The position numbers and the translations under genes were made by a program. Below the pieces are notes generated by a model. It had not been told where the DNA came from. It made no database searches and saw nothing but the letters and a program-made list of their open reading frames with translations. Positions 47,917 through 57,599 of a stretch of 64,000 bases of DNA are shown here, one piece after another (within the stretch, counting starts at the first letter, position 1; each line of letters starts with the position of its first letter). Origin of the DNA: Coprobacter tertius (GTDB taxonomy: Bacteria; Bacteroidota; Bacteroidia; Bacteroidales; Coprobacteraceae); the NCBI RefSeq assembly GCF_024330105.1, contig NZ_JANDHW010000007.1, forward strand, positions 1 to 64,000, in the 5' to 3' direction.

Positions 47917-49974
47917 ATGCAAAAAGGAAAAATCGGGGTTACAACGGATAATATATTCCCCATTATTAAGAAATTTTTGTACAGTGATCATGAAATTTTC
48001 CTTCGTGAACTGGTTTCGAACGCCGTGGATGCTACCCAAAAATTAAAAACACTCTCTTCTTTCGGCGATTTTAAAGGAGAAGTGGGTGATATGAAAGTAT
48101 GGGTTTCGATTGACAAAGAGAATGGAACTCTTACTATCTCTGACCACGGTGTAGGTATGACATCTGAAGAAATTGAAAAGTATATCAACCAAATTGCATT
48201 TTCAGGAGCGGAAGAATTCCTTAGCAAATATAAAAATGATGCAAATGCGATTATCGGACATTTCGGATTAGGATTCTATTCGTCATTTATGGTGGCTAAA
48301 AAAGTCGAAATAAGAACTCTTTCTTATCAAGAAAATGCAAAAGCCGTAATGTGGACTTGCGATGGTTCTCCTGAATTCGAAATGAGCGAAATTGATAAAA
48401 AAGAACGAGGCACAGATATAATTCTGTATATTGACGATGAAAATAAAGAATTTCTCGAAACATCTAAAATAGAATCTTTATTACGTAAATATTGCCGGTT
48501 TTTGCCTGTTCCGGTCGTTTTCGGAAAAGAACAAGAATGGAAAGACGGGAAATATGTCGATACCGATAAAGATAAAATCATTAACGATACTGAGCCGGCA
48601 TGGACCAAAAAGCCGACTGAACTTACAAACGAAGACTATAAGAAATTTTACAGTGACCTATTTCCGGCATCCGACGAGCCTCTATTCTGGATTCATCTCA
48701 ATGTAGATTATCCTTTTAAACTTACAGGAATTCTTTATTTCCCCAAAATAAAAAATAATTTCGATCTGAACAGAAATAAAATTCAGCTATATTCCAATCA
48801 AGTATTCGTCACCGATTCTGTAGAAGGAATTGTCCCTGAATTTTTGATGTTATTACAAGGAGTTATCGATTCACCGGATATACCTCTTAATGTTTCACGT
48901 TCATATCTCCAAAGCGACTCCAACGTAAAGAAGATATCTACCTATATTACCAAAAAAGTAGCGGATCGTCTGCAGGAATTATTTAATTCTGAACGAAAGC
49001 AATTTGAGGAAAAATGGGATGACATAAAATTGTTTATAGAATATGGTATGTTAACCGACGAAAAATTTTATGAACGCGCCCAAAAGTTTGTACTGTTAAA
49101 AGATACAGCAGGAAAATATTATACGCTCGAAGAATATAAAACACTTATAGAAGCAAATCAGACTGATAAATCCGGTTCTCTCGTATATATATATGCAACT
49201 GATCGTGTAGCCCAGTATAATTATATAGAGATGGCCCAGTCAAAAGGTTATAGCGTTTTATTAATGGACGGGCAATTAGATATTCACTTTATCGGACTTC
49301 TAGAACAAAAGCTTGAAAAGAGCCGTTTTGTAAGAGTAGATAGTGATGTAGTCGAAAATCTGGTACAAAAGGAGGATAAAGATAAAGGAGATGTTTCGTT
49401 AGACACTTTTCAACGTAATATGATGACAACCGTATTTAAATCACAAATTCCCACTGTCGAAAAATCAGAATTTATGGTGATGTTCGAATCGGTTGGTGAG
49501 TCAGCTCAGCCTGTCATGATTACTCAAAACGAATTTATGAGGCGTATGAAAGAAATGTCGGCAATGCAACAAGGAATGAATTTTTATGGAGAATTGCCCG
49601 ACAGCTACAATTTAATAATAAATACCGATCATCCTCTCTCTAAAAAAGTAATAGAAGAAACCGAGTCTGCCTGTGAAAGTGAAGTAAAGCCAATTCAGAC
49701 AGAAATAGACTCTCTTAATGAAAGTATTACGAAATTAAAAGACGGACATAAAGATAAAAAAGAGGATGAAATACCTGTCGCAGAAAAAGAAGAGATAAAA
49801 AATAAGCAGTCTCAGGTTGAAGATCTGAAAAAGAAAGAAAACCAGATTCTTTCTGAATATGCCGGACAAAATAAACTCGTAAAACAATTAGTCGACTTGG
49901 CACTTCTCTCTAATAATATGTTGAAAGGAGAAGCTCTCAGTCAGTTTATCAGACGTTCGATAGAAATGTTGTAA
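47917..49974 (+). CDS. htpG: Hsp90-family chaperone HtpG
   Basis: 685 residues. The GHKL ATPase domain has LRELVSNAVDATQKL, DHGVGMTSEEI and IGHFGLGFYSSFMVAKKV; the middle domain has NRNKIQLYSNQVFV and LPLNVSRSYLQ (client/ATP arginine in SRSYLQ). A coiled, charged C-terminal dimer domain (about 590-685) shows DSLNESITKLKDGHKDKKEDE, longer than in E. coli HtpG. No MEEVD tail, as expected for bacteria. It has its own short intergenic region, with no good TAnnTTTG seen. Confidence 0.96.
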   Translation: MQKGKIGVTTDNIFPIIKKFLYSDHEIFLRELVSNAVDATQKLKTLSSFGDFKGEVGDMKVWVSIDKENGTLTISDHGVGMTSEEIEKYINQIAFSGAEEFLSKYKNDANAIIGHFGLGFYSSFMVAKKVEIRTLSYQENAKAVMWTCDGSPEFEMSEIDKKERGTDIILYIDDENKEFLETSKIESLLRKYCRFLPVPVVFGKEQEWKDGKYVDTDKDKIINDTEPAWTKKPTELTNEDYKKFYSDLFPASDEPLFWIHLNVDYPFKLTGILYFPKIKNNFDLNRNKIQLYSNQVFVTDSVEGIVPEFLMLLQGVIDSPDIPLNVSRSYLQSDSNVKKISTYITKKVADRLQELFNSERKQFEEKWDDIKLFIEYGMLTDEKFYERAQKFVLLKDTAGKYYTLEEYKTLIEANQTDKSGSLVYIYATDRVAQYNYIEMAQSKGYSVLLMDGQLDIHFIGLLEQKLEKSRFVRVDSDVVENLVQKEDKDKGDVSLDTFQRNMMTTVFKSQIPTVEKSEFMVMFESVGESAQPVMITQNEFMRRMKEMSAMQQGMNFYGELPDSYNLIINTDHPLSKKVIEETESACESEVKPIQTEIDSLNESITKLKDGHKDKKEDEIPVAEKEEIKNKQSQVEDLKKKENQILSEYAGQNKLVKQLVDLALLSNNMLKGEALSQFIRRSIEML

Positions 49975-49992
49975 TCAAATTCAATCCGAATA

Positions 49993-50027
49993 AAAAGATT
50001 CCGGTCGAAAATCGATCGGAATCTTTT
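49993..50027 (+). terminator. htpG terminator
   Basis: AAAAGATTCCGGTCGA (49993-50008) pairs with TCGATCGGAATCTTTT (50012-50027), one wobble, followed by T/A. Confidence 0.8.
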
Positions 50028-50054
50028 TTATAAATAATACAAAAATCTTCCTTT

Positions 50055-50084
50055 TTGTTACTTAAAGCAAAAAACGTATATTTG
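50055..50084 (+). promoter_or_regulatory. promoter of the sulfhydrylase gene
   Basis: TTG (50055-50057), 19 nt, TATATTTG (50077-50084), 43 nt before the ATG. A near-consensus promoter. No SAM riboswitch could be recognised in the short leader. Confidence 0.6.
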
Positions 50085-50127
50085 CAGCCATAATTAACGA
50101 CAAAAAAAACGACAATCAATAACCGAA

Positions 50128-51408
50128 ATGAGTAAAAAAGTAAATCCGGCAACAATATGTGTCCAGGCCGGATGGACTCCTAAAAAAGGTGAACCGCGCG
50201 TTTTACCTATATATCAAAGTACGACTTTTAAATACGAAACCAGCGAGCAAATGGCTCGTCTTTTCGACCTTGAAGACAGCGGTTATTTCTATACCCGGTT
50301 ACAAAATCCGACTAACGATGCAGTTGCCACAAAAATTGCCCAACTCGAGGGAGGAGTTTCGGCTATGCTTACATCTTCCGGACAGGCTGCTAATTTTTAT
50401 GCTATATTTAATATTTGTTCATCTGGAGACCATTTTGTAAGTGCATCGGCCATTTATGGAGGTACATTCAATTTATTCGGAGTTACAATGAAAAAACTCG
50501 GGATTGAGGTCACTTTTGTCGATCCAGATGCTAGTGAAGAAGAAATCTCTACAGCTTTTCGCCCTAATACAAAAGCACTATTTGGAGAAACACTCTCAAA
50601 TCCGGGACTTAATGTTCTCGACATCGAAAAATTCGCACGCATAGCACACTCTCATGGTGTACCTTTAATTGTAGACAATACATTTGCAACTCCTATTAAC
50701 TGTCGTCCTTTCGAATGGGGGGCCGATATTGTTACTCACTCGACGACAAAATATATGGACGGACATGCGACTTCTGTGGGAGGTGCAATTATAGACAGTG
50801 GCAATTTCGACTGGGATGCACATGCAGATAAATTTCCGGGATTGACCCGTCCGGATGAATCTTACCATGGGCTCACTTATACTAAAAGCTTCGGTAAGAA
50901 TGCATATATAACTAAAGCAACAGCACAGGTTATGAGAGATTTAGGATCGATACAATCTCCGTTCAACGCTTTTTTACTGAATTTGGGATTAGAAACTCTC
51001 CACCTTAGAATGCCACAACATTGTAAAAATGCCCAAACCATTGCCGAATATCTCGAAAAGAATGAAAAAGTAGCATGGGTAAATTATTGTGGGCTGAAAA
51101 ACAATAAATATTATGATTTGGCTCAGAAATATTTATCTAATGGATCATGCGGGGTAATTGCATTTGGATTAAAGGGAGGCAGAGATACTTCGATTCGCTT
51201 TATGGATAATCTGAAATTAGTTGCTATCGTAACACACGTAGCAGATGCACGTACTTGCGTTTTACACCCGGCAAGTCACACTCATCGCCAACTAACTGAC
51301 GAGCAACTGGTTGAAGCTGGTGTCGCACCAGACTTAATTCGCTTATCCGTGGGGATCGAATGTGTAGACGATATCATCGACGATATAGAACAAGCACTAA
51401 ATAAATAA
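50128..51408 (+). CDS. metY: O-acetylhomoserine sulfhydrylase (MetY-type)
   Basis: A 426-residue PLP enzyme of the Cys/Met metabolism family. Motifs: GEPRVLPIYQSTTF, SGYFYTRLQNPTNDAVA, SSGQAANFYAI, VDNTFATPINCRP, and the PLP lysine near 207 in THSTTKYMDGHATSVGG. The length exceeds that of MetB/MetC and CysK and matches O-acetylhomoserine aminocarboxypropyltransferase. It makes homocysteine from sulfide, or cysteine from O-acetylserine, as a single-step route. It stands alone, flanked by terminators. Confidence 0.9.
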   Translation: MSKKVNPATICVQAGWTPKKGEPRVLPIYQSTTFKYETSEQMARLFDLEDSGYFYTRLQNPTNDAVATKIAQLEGGVSAMLTSSGQAANFYAIFNICSSGDHFVSASAIYGGTFNLFGVTMKKLGIEVTFVDPDASEEEISTAFRPNTKALFGETLSNPGLNVLDIEKFARIAHSHGVPLIVDNTFATPINCRPFEWGADIVTHSTTKYMDGHATSVGGAIIDSGNFDWDAHADKFPGLTRPDESYHGLTYTKSFGKNAYITKATAQVMRDLGSIQSPFNAFLLNLGLETLHLRMPQHCKNAQTIAEYLEKNEKVAWVNYCGLKNNKYYDLAQKYLSNGSCGVIAFGLKGGRDTSIRFMDNLKLVAIVTHVADARTCVLHPASHTHRQLTDEQLVEAGVAPDLIRLSVGIECVDDIIDDIEQALNK

Positions 51409-51450
51409 AATAACGGGGAACTAAAAAAATATTCAGTTCCCCGTTATTTT
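51407..51450. terminator. bidirectional terminator between metY and pyrD
   Basis: Perfect 16-bp stem: AAAATAACGGGGAACT (51407-51422) with AGTTCCCCGTTATTTT (51435-51450), 12-nt loop; A/T runs on both flanks suit the convergent pair. Confidence 0.9.
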
Positions 51451-51467
51451 ATTGTCGAAATATAAAA

Positions 51468-52379
51468 CTATACAACAAGACCACCGATAATTTCAGATAC
51501 CGATTTACATCCATTTCTATCGAGATATTCATTAATACCGTCGACTACTTTTGTCGTAATTTGAGGATCGATAAAATTAGCAGTGCCTATTTGTATTGCA
51601 GTAGCACCGGCCAGTAAAAATTCGATAGCGTCAGTTGCATTCATAATCCCCCCTAAACCAATTACCGGGATCTTTACAGCTTTACAGGTTTGCCAAACCA
51701 TACGTAATGCGATCGGTTTCACGCAAGGACCGGATAATCCCCCCGTAATTGTTGAAAGTATAGGACGACGCGTACGAGAATCGATTGCCATTCCCAGTAA
51801 CGTATTTATCAATGAAACACTGTCAGCTCCCTCGGCTTCAACCGAACGTGCTATTTCGGTAATATCGGTAACATTTGGCGAGAGCTTCACAATGAGCGTC
51901 TTTGTATAAACTTTTCTAACTGCCTTTACTACTGCTGCAGCACTCTTACAACTTGTCCCGAACGCCATTCCTCCCTCTTTTACATTGGGACAAGATATAT
52001 TTAATTCTATCGCAGGTATTTTCTCTAAAGCAGCAATCTTTTCGGCTGTTATTGCATAATCATCGATACAAGATCCCGAAACGTTTACTAACATATTCGT
52101 ATCAACTTCTTTGATACGAGGATATATTTCTTTTACAAAATAATCTACTCCTTTATTTTGTAAACCGACTGCATTAAGCATTCCAGAAGGAGTTTCGGCC
52201 ATACGAGGATAAGGATTACCCTCTCGATGACGCAAAGTCGTACCTTTCACTATTATGCCTCCGAGGCACGAAAGATCGATAAAATCGGCAAATTCTTCAC
52301 CATAACCGAATGTCCCAGACGCTGTCATAACGGGATTTTTCATTACCATCCCGCCTATATTTACTCTTAAATCTGCCAT
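51468..52379 (-). CDS. pyrD: dihydroorotate dehydrogenase B, catalytic subunit
   Basis: A 303-residue FMN-barrel enzyme of class 1B that oxidises dihydroorotate to orotate in pyrimidine synthesis. [34 protein letters not shown] and [12 protein letters not shown] and [21 protein letters not shown] carry FMN and substrate residues; the active-site base Cys lies in the ELNISCPN segment as in DHODB. It overlaps pyrK by 13 nt and needs its electron-transfer subunit. Confidence 0.95.
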   Translation of the reverse strand: MADLRVNIGGMVMKNPVMTASGTFGYGEEFADFIDLSCLGGIIVKGTTLRHREGNPYPRMAETPSGMLNAVGLQNKGVDYFVKEIYPRIKEVDTNMLVNVSGSCIDDYAITAEKIAALEKIPAIELNISCPNVKEGGMAFGTSCKSAAAVVKAVRKVYTKTLIVKLSPNVTDITEIARSVEAEGADSVSLINTLLGMAIDSRTRRPILSTITGGLSGPCVKPIALRMVWQTCKAVKIPVIGLGGIMNATDAIEFLLAGATAIQIGTANFIDPQITTKVVDGINEYLDRNGCKSVSEIIGGLVV

Positions 52380-53146
52380 TTTAATTTTTCAATATTAAAT
52401 ACCGGACCTTCTTTACAAACACATAAATGGCCTTCTTGCGTATCTTCTACACAGCACAAACAAGCACCGATACCACATGCCATCATATTTTCAAGGGAAG
52501 CCTCGCACACTATTCCTTTAGCTTTTGCATAAGCGGCGACAGCAATCATCATCGGTTTCGGCCCGCATGTGTAAATACGATCAAAATGTCGATCTATAAG
52601 TACAGAATGCTGAGTCACATACCCTTTTTCCCCTGCCGAACCATCTTCAGTTGTAATTAATACCTCACCGTTTTTCTGAAAATCAGAAACTTGTAATACA
52701 TCTTTTGAAGACCTGGCTCCCAATAAAAATACAGGTTCAAAACCTTTTTCTCTCAAAGATTGTCCCAGAAATAACATCGGAGCAGTTCCTACACCTCCAC
52801 CGATCAGCAAAATTTTTTCTCCCGGATTCGGATTAGAAAACGTATTACCTAAAGGCAAAACCATATTAACTGTATTTCCTTCTCGCTTTTCGGAAAGTTT
52901 ACGGGTTCCAACACCAACTAATTGAATCAGAAGCCATAATTCGTTTTTTGATTTATCTATATAGTTTACCGAAATCGGACGACGGAGAAAAGTATTAGGC
53001 GAACCGTCTATCCTTACCTCTGCAAATTGCCCGGGTAGCATTTCTGGTAAAACTTCATCATTTAAAGTCGTGAATTTCAGCAATACATAATTATCATTCA
53101 GCTTTATGTTCGCTGTCACTTTCAGATCAAGAACGTATTTTTTCAT
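52367..53146 (-). CDS. pyrK: dihydroorotate dehydrogenase electron-transfer subunit
   Basis: 259 residues. The FAD-binding domain has [11 protein letters not shown], the NAD domain has [16 protein letters not shown] and YTCGPKPMM, and the C-terminal 2Fe-2S site has Cys residues in [28 protein letters not shown] (four ligand cysteines). It passes electrons from the PyrD FMN to NAD+. The 13-nt overlap with pyrD supports equal expression. A -7 box at 53171 starts this two-gene operon. Confidence 0.94.
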   Translation of the reverse strand: MKKYVLDLKVTANIKLNDNYVLLKFTTLNDEVLPEMLPGQFAEVRIDGSPNTFLRRPISVNYIDKSKNELWLLIQLVGVGTRKLSEKREGNTVNMVLPLGNTFSNPNPGEKILLIGGGVGTAPMLFLGQSLREKGFEPVFLLGARSSKDVLQVSDFQKNGEVLITTEDGSAGEKGYVTQHSVLIDRHFDRIYTCGPKPMMIAVAAYAKAKGIVCEASLENMMACGIGACLCCVEDTQEGHLCVCKEGPVFNIEKLKWQI

Positions 53147-53170
53147 TTATAATAGATTTGCAAACTCTCG

Positions 53171-53178
53171 CAAAGATA
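53171..53178 (-). promoter_or_regulatory. -7 box of pyrKD
   Basis: Minus-strand TATCTTTG, 25 nt before the pyrK ATG. Confidence 0.45.
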
Positions 53179-53340
53179 GAGATAAAAACTGAAACAGACT
53201 TAAGGTTACAATAAGATAAGTTTACAGGAACAGTATAATGAATACCAGTCATCAGTAACATTATGAGTTTTTGTGATTTCTCGGGTACTTGTATATTTTG
53301 TACGTAAATAAATTACAGGATAGAAAACATCAAAAATATT

Positions 53341-53805
53341 TTATCGTTTCGTATCGGATGAAAAAGTATCAAAAGTGTTATCTGAGTAAAATACCATTAT
53401 TTTTATGACCTTTTTAGCCGGCGTATTCTCAAAAGAAGAGCTAGCATTCTCTTTTTTTTCCTGAATCGGTATTTTAGGTTCTGTTATATATTCGTCCACT
53501 TGCATGTCTTCTTTTGCATTAGAACGATTGGTAGGGGTTTCTGGAAAAAACGATATTTCATCAAATAAAGTACCTTCATTTTTACCTATTGTTTTTTCGG
53601 GATATGCTTCTCCCTCGCCAAACATCAGCCAGTTCATCGAAATGCGAGGAAATGTTTCATGTATTTTCTTTATAATATTTATGCTTACCTGGTTTCTACC
53701 TCTCAAAGCGTTTGAAAGCGTAGAACGATCAATACCTACTTTATCGGCGAATTCCGCTTGGGTCAACCCCAAATTTTCTATTAGTTGTCTAATTCTTACA
53801 TCCAT
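53341..53805 (-). CDS. XRE-family transcriptional regulator
   Basis: A 154-residue protein. A 60-residue HTH_XRE domain at the N-terminus (LTQAEFADKVGIDRSTLSNALRGR at 13-36) is followed by the Bacteroidetes-typical ISMNWLMFGEGEAY segment and then a disordered, Ser/Glu-rich linker (to about 130) ending in a short strand (IKIMVFYSDNTFDTF). There is no recognisable sensor domain. Conserved in the group but target unknown; no phage genes surround it, so a phage-type repressor role is unlikely. A -7 box lies at 53871. Confidence 0.88.
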   Translation of the reverse strand: MDVRIRQLIENLGLTQAEFADKVGIDRSTLSNALRGRNQVSINIIKKIHETFPRISMNWLMFGEGEAYPEKTIGKNEGTLFDEISFFPETPTNRSNAKEDMQVDEYITEPKIPIQEKKENASSSFENTPAKKVIKIMVFYSDNTFDTFSSDTKR

Positions 53806-53870
53806 AGTTTAAATAAATAATTAAAAGTAGGGCAAAAAAAATCTGCATATTTATTTCCTTTTGCAATTTA

Positions 53871-53878
53871 CAAATATA
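53871..53878 (-). promoter_or_regulatory. -7 box of the XRE regulator gene
   Basis: Minus-strand TATATTTG, 66 nt before the ATG at 53805. It lies in a 16-bp sequence (53869-53884) repeated at 54211-54226. Confidence 0.35.
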
Positions 53879-54360
53879 AATATTTTATTTACATAATCAA
53901 ATTTCAAATATACACATATGAATTTTCAGATGTAATCTTCTTATAATTTACATTTGTATTAAGCAACTTAACTGCATAGCCATACATTAAAGCATTAGAT
54001 TATATCTATATATATAAATATATGATATTAAGTAGTATATAAATATCAAGATCAAGAAAATATCAAAAAAAACGAAGACAATGTTTGATTAACTACAATT
54101 ATATTAAACTAAAAATATAGATTAGTACAAATATACGACTGATTATCAATTGAATAATCTTATATATTAGATATTAATCAGATTAAATTCACAGTGTGGT
54201 TATTGTAAATTACAAATATAAATATTAAAATGTAGGGATGAAAATTCGATTAAAATTTTTCTTTTTAATATACAAAACAATATCCATCTATCTATATTTC
54301 AAATGAAATCTAATATAATATTTAAGAAAAATGGACAAATGAAAAATAAAAAATAAAAAA
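53879..54360. other. gene-free A/T-rich stretch between the XRE gene and holA
   Basis: No coding frame is credible. It holds two further minus-strand TATATTTG matches (54129-54136 and 54213-54220), the second inside a copy of the 16-bp sequence also found at 53869-53884, and one plus-strand TACATTTG (53950-53957). No hairpin, RNA gene or insertion sequence is recognised apart from the holA terminator at its right end. Confidence 0.6.
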
Positions 54361-54394
54361 TCCGGCAAATACTTTTATATTACGTATTGCCGGA
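54361..54394 (-). terminator. holA terminator
   Basis: TCCGGCAA (54361-54368) pairs with TTGCCGGA (54387-54394), extended by ATAC/GTA with a bulge; on the minus strand a T-rich tract (TTTTTTATTTTTTA) follows. Confidence 0.8.
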
Positions 54395-54422
54395 AAAAAC
54401 TCAAGAAAATATTGAAAAGAAA

Positions 54423-55448
54423 TCAATGAATAATTTTATATACTAATTCTCGCAAAAGGTCTGAATCGGCAGTTAAAGGAGCCCTTTTTATCCCCTTTGA
54501 ACGCGTATCGTAAATTCTAATCTGAGAAATAATTTCAATACATTTAAACGCATTATAATTACGTAAAGCAGTTATATAGTCTTTAGTCTGAAAACTACTT
54601 TTTAATTTTAAAACACTCATGATACCTGTAGGAGATTTATCAGGAATAAAATATAACAGCATTAAATTGGCATAAAAATTAAATAATACACTAATCGTAA
54701 CTACCAACGGATTTGTTTTCGGATTCTTTTCGAAATATTGTATAATCAAATTAGCTTTTGCTGCGTCACGTACAATTATAGCTTTTAGTAATTCAAAATT
54801 ATTAAAATCTTTACTTATACCGATATTTTTTTCAATATCAGCTGCCGTGATTCTTTTCTCATTTTCGGGCAGAGTTAATAATAATTTATCGATTTCACTG
54901 GTAAGACGACTAAGATCTGCACCGATAGAATCACATAACATTGCAGATTCTTTAGCCTCGATGCTTATGCCTTTATGTAATAAGTAAGTAGAAACAAAAC
55001 CAGGAATTTCACTATCATATAATTTTCTCGATTCATAAACAACGCCAGCTTTTTCAATTTCTGATATTATTTTTTTATTTTTCAGGGTATTATATTTATA
55101 ATTTATAACCAGTACCGTACTCGTTAAAGGCTTTTGTACATAATACAACAAATCATCGAATTTATCGATTAATTGAGCTTCTTTTACCACGACAAGTTGC
55201 CTCGGTGCCATCATCGGATATCGTTTAGCAGCATTTATAATCACCGAAATATCAGAAACATCTGCACCGTAAACAATAGTTTGATTAAAATCTCTATCAG
55301 CATCTTCAAGTGCATTTGCTATTATTTCATCTGTAATCATATCAATAAAATACGGTTCACTTCCCATAAGTAAATATATGGGTTTGAAATTCTTTTTACG
55401 AATATCAGAAATGATTTGCAAATGCCGGTCGACTTCTTTTTTTGCCAT
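54423..55448 (-). CDS. holA: DNA polymerase III delta subunit
   Basis: A 341-residue clamp-loader subunit that opens the beta clamp. N-terminal FKPIYLLMGSEPYFIDMITDEI is the usual degenerate P-loop region, followed by YGADVSDISVIINAAKRYPMMAPRQLVVVKEAQ; helical domains II and III include LSRLTSEIDKLLLTLPENEKRIT. Sequence divergence from E. coli HolA is normal in Bacteroidetes. It ends the minus-strand pair with AMP nucleosidase, 35 nt after it, and is followed by a terminator. Confidence 0.92.
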   Translation of the reverse strand: MAKKEVDRHLQIISDIRKKNFKPIYLLMGSEPYFIDMITDEIIANALEDADRDFNQTIVYGADVSDISVIINAAKRYPMMAPRQLVVVKEAQLIDKFDDLLYYVQKPLTSTVLVINYKYNTLKNKKIISEIEKAGVVYESRKLYDSEIPGFVSTYLLHKGISIEAKESAMLCDSIGADLSRLTSEIDKLLLTLPENEKRITAADIEKNIGISKDFNNFELLKAIIVRDAAKANLIIQYFEKNPKTNPLVVTISVLFNFYANLMLLYFIPDKSPTGIMSVLKLKSSFQTKDYITALRNYNAFKCIEIISQIRIYDTRSKGIKRAPLTADSDLLRELVYKIIH

Positions 55449-55483
55449 AGTAATATTTAGATCGGTGACCTGTTCAAAAAACT

Positions 55484-56263
55484 TTATTCTTCTTCAAACC
55501 GCAAATGTTTAACAGTCGTACGTTTATCGATAAGCATTTTAAGAGAATCAAAACCTATCATAACATGTTCATCGACGTATTTTTGCGTTATTTTGCGATC
55601 GCTTTCTTCTGTTTTTACTCCTGTAGATATCATCGGCTGATCGGTGACTAGTAATAAAGCTCCGGTCGGTATCTGATTAGCAAAACCAACTGTAAACAAC
55701 GTGGCAGTTTCCATATCGATGGCCATACTACGGGTTTTTCGCAGATATTCTTTAAAGATATCATCATATTCCCAGACACGCCGATTAGTGGTATAAACAG
55801 TACCAGTCCAATAATCTTTATGATGATTTCTGATAGTAGTAGAAACGGCTCGTTGAAGACTAAAAGCCGGTAAAGCCGGGACCTCAGGAGGAAAATAGTC
55901 ATTAGAAGTACCTTCACCTCTTATAGCAGCAATAGGAAGTATAAAATCTCCAAGTTGATTTACTTTTTTCAATCCCCCGCATTTCCCTAAAAACAGAACC
56001 GCTTTAGGCTGCACAGCACTCAACAAATCCATAACGGTCGCAGCATTTGCGCTACCCATACCAAAATTAATAATCGTAACACCCTCAGCAGAGGCATTAG
56101 GCATATTCCCATCTTCTCCCAGTATAGGTACATTAAAATGCTGCGCAAATATCTCAACATACTTCGAAAAATTCGTTAGTAATATATGCTTTGAGAAATC
56201 GTTTATCTGCCGTTTGGTATATCGAGGTAACCAATTTTCGACAATCTCTTGCTTTGTCTTCAT
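55484..56263 (-). CDS. amn: AMP nucleosidase
   Basis: A 259-residue nucleoside-phosphorylase-fold enzyme that cleaves AMP to adenine and ribose 5-phosphate. TIINFGMGSANAATVMDLL, FLGKCGGLKK, IAAIRGEGTSNDYFPPEVPALPAF and SMAIDMETATLF (purine-site Glu/Asp region) match the short Bacteroidetes AMN-like form without the long N-terminal domain of E. coli Amn. It balances adenylate pools. It is 35 nt before holA on the same strand. Confidence 0.92.
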   Translation of the reverse strand: MKTKQEIVENWLPRYTKRQINDFSKHILLTNFSKYVEIFAQHFNVPILGEDGNMPNASAEGVTIINFGMGSANAATVMDLLSAVQPKAVLFLGKCGGLKKVNQLGDFILPIAAIRGEGTSNDYFPPEVPALPAFSLQRAVSTTIRNHHKDYWTGTVYTTNRRVWEYDDIFKEYLRKTRSMAIDMETATLFTVGFANQIPTGALLLVTDQPMISTGVKTEESDRKITQKYVDEHVMIGFDSLKMLIDKRTTVKHLRFEEE

Positions 56264-56325
56264 TTTTCAGTAATTTTGAAGTAAAAGTACGGAATTATCG
56301 TATTAAGAACAAATTAATTTGAGTT

Positions 56326-56775
56326 ATGACAGGATTAAATTTACCGTCATTCGATTTTCATATCAAAAAAAATAACGATAAATATCTTATTTTTGATAAT
56401 ATACGAAAAAAATACATTACTCTCACTCCTGAAGAGTGGGTAAGGCAACATTTCGTTTGTTTTCTGACAAAATACAAATCATATCCGGCCGGTAGATTAG
56501 GAAATGAAATATCTCTTGTTTTAAACGGACGTAAAAGACGATGCGATACGATTGTTTATGACAAAAATGGGAAACCCTTGGTAATTATCGAATACAAAGC
56601 TCCTGAAATAATACTTACACAGGAAGTCTTCGACCAGATTATAAGATATAATATAGCATTAAAAGTCAAATATTTAATGGTATCTAACGGCCTAAACCAT
56701 TATTGTTGCAAGCTCGATTATGAAACTATGCAACCGGTCTTTTTGCCTGATATACCCTTTTACGATGAATTATAA
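56326..56775 (+). CDS. orphan type I restriction enzyme R-type N-terminal nuclease domain protein
   Basis: A 149-residue protein made of little more than the HSDR_N_2-like PD-(D/E)xK domain: Asp74 (RRCDTIVYD) and Glu89-x-Lys91 (LVIIEYKAP) are the catalytic residues; TPEEWVRQHFVCFL is the usual helix before the core. The full length equals a known Bacteroidetes stand-alone family, so it does not look like a truncated hsdR. No methylase, helicase or specificity gene is near. Function is unknown; it may act on DNA ends or be a regulator. Confidence 0.88.
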   Translation: MTGLNLPSFDFHIKKNNDKYLIFDNIRKKYITLTPEEWVRQHFVCFLTKYKSYPAGRLGNEISLVLNGRKRRCDTIVYDKNGKPLVIIEYKAPEIILTQEVFDQIIRYNIALKVKYLMVSNGLNHYCCKLDYETMQPVFLPDIPFYDEL

Positions 56776-56777
56776 AA

Positions 56778-56809
56778 AAGAGCGTTTGTAACTCAATACA
56801 AACGCTCTT
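56778..56809. terminator. bidirectional terminator between the nuclease-domain and zinc-ribbon genes
   Basis: Perfect 13-bp stem AAGAGCGTTTGTA (56778-56790) / TACAAACGCTCTT (56797-56809), 6-nt loop; the A-run to the left serves as a T-run for the minus strand. Confidence 0.85.
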
Positions 56810-56833
56810 AGAAGAATATAAATAGTTTATTTT

Positions 56834-57595
56834 TTATTCTACACCGGCTAATTCAGGATCGATCATTATACGGCCACAATATTCGCAAACGATAATTTTC
56901 TTACGCAATTTTATATCAAGTTGTCTTTGGGGTGGGATTTTATTAAAACATCCTCCACAAGCATCCCGTTGAATATATACTACAGCTAACCCGTTTCTTG
57001 CATTTTTACGAATACGTTTAAATGCAGCCAAAAGACGAGGTTCGATATGTTGTTCGAGTTTTTTTACCTTTTCTCTCAGTTTTTCTTCATCCTGTTTCGT
57101 TTCTGAAACAATTTCATCGAGCTCGCTTTTCTTTTCTTGAAGATCGTGTTGCCTGTCTTCTAAAAGAGCCTGGCAGTTCTCTACTTCTTCTTTCTTAGTT
57201 TTTTCCTGAGCCGTAAATTCACGTATTCTTTTTTCGCACAATTCGATTTCGAGAGTCTGAAATTCTATTTCTTTGGTTAAAAAATCAAATTCCCGATTAT
57301 TCCGTACATTGTCCTGTTGTGCAGAATATTTATCGATCAGATTTTGAGAATTTTGTATCTCCACTTTCTTTGCAGCAATTGCGGCATGGAGTTCATCGAT
57401 TTCCGTATGGAAGTTTTGGATTCTGGTTTCAAGGCCTGCAATTTCATCTTCAAGGTCTTGAACTTCCAAAGGAAGTTCACCCCTTAGAGTTTTTATGCGA
57501 TCCACTTCAGAAAGCATGGTTTGCAATTCATACAGGGCTTTCAATCTTTCTTCCACTGTATATTCTTTTTCAACTTTTGTCTTATCAGTAGCCAT
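56834..57595 (-). CDS. C4-type zinc-ribbon coiled-coil protein (CT398-like/DUF164)
   Basis: A 253-residue protein. A long coiled-coil hairpin (about 15-185) precedes a C-terminal zinc ribbon with CGGC (213, 216) and CEYC (237, 240). Such proteins (CT398, HP0958/FlgZ types) connect RNA polymerase, RNA or secretion proteins in other bacteria; the role in Bacteroidetes is unknown. It lies 4 nt after the Nif3-like gene, a pairing seen in many bacteria. A terminator follows. Confidence 0.9.
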   Translation of the reverse strand: MATDKTKVEKEYTVEERLKALYELQTMLSEVDRIKTLRGELPLEVQDLEDEIAGLETRIQNFHTEIDELHAAIAAKKVEIQNSQNLIDKYSAQQDNVRNNREFDFLTKEIEFQTLEIELCEKRIREFTAQEKTKKEEVENCQALLEDRQHDLQEKKSELDEIVSETKQDEEKLREKVKKLEQHIEPRLLAAFKRIRKNARNGLAVVYIQRDACGGCFNKIPPQRQLDIKLRKKIIVCEYCGRIMIDPELAGVE

Positions 57596-57599
57596 ATGC

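Noticed and set aside
49975-50127. SAM riboswitch before the metY-type gene
   Set aside because: After the htpG terminator and promoter only about 35 nt of leader remain, too short for any known SAM aptamer with expression platform.
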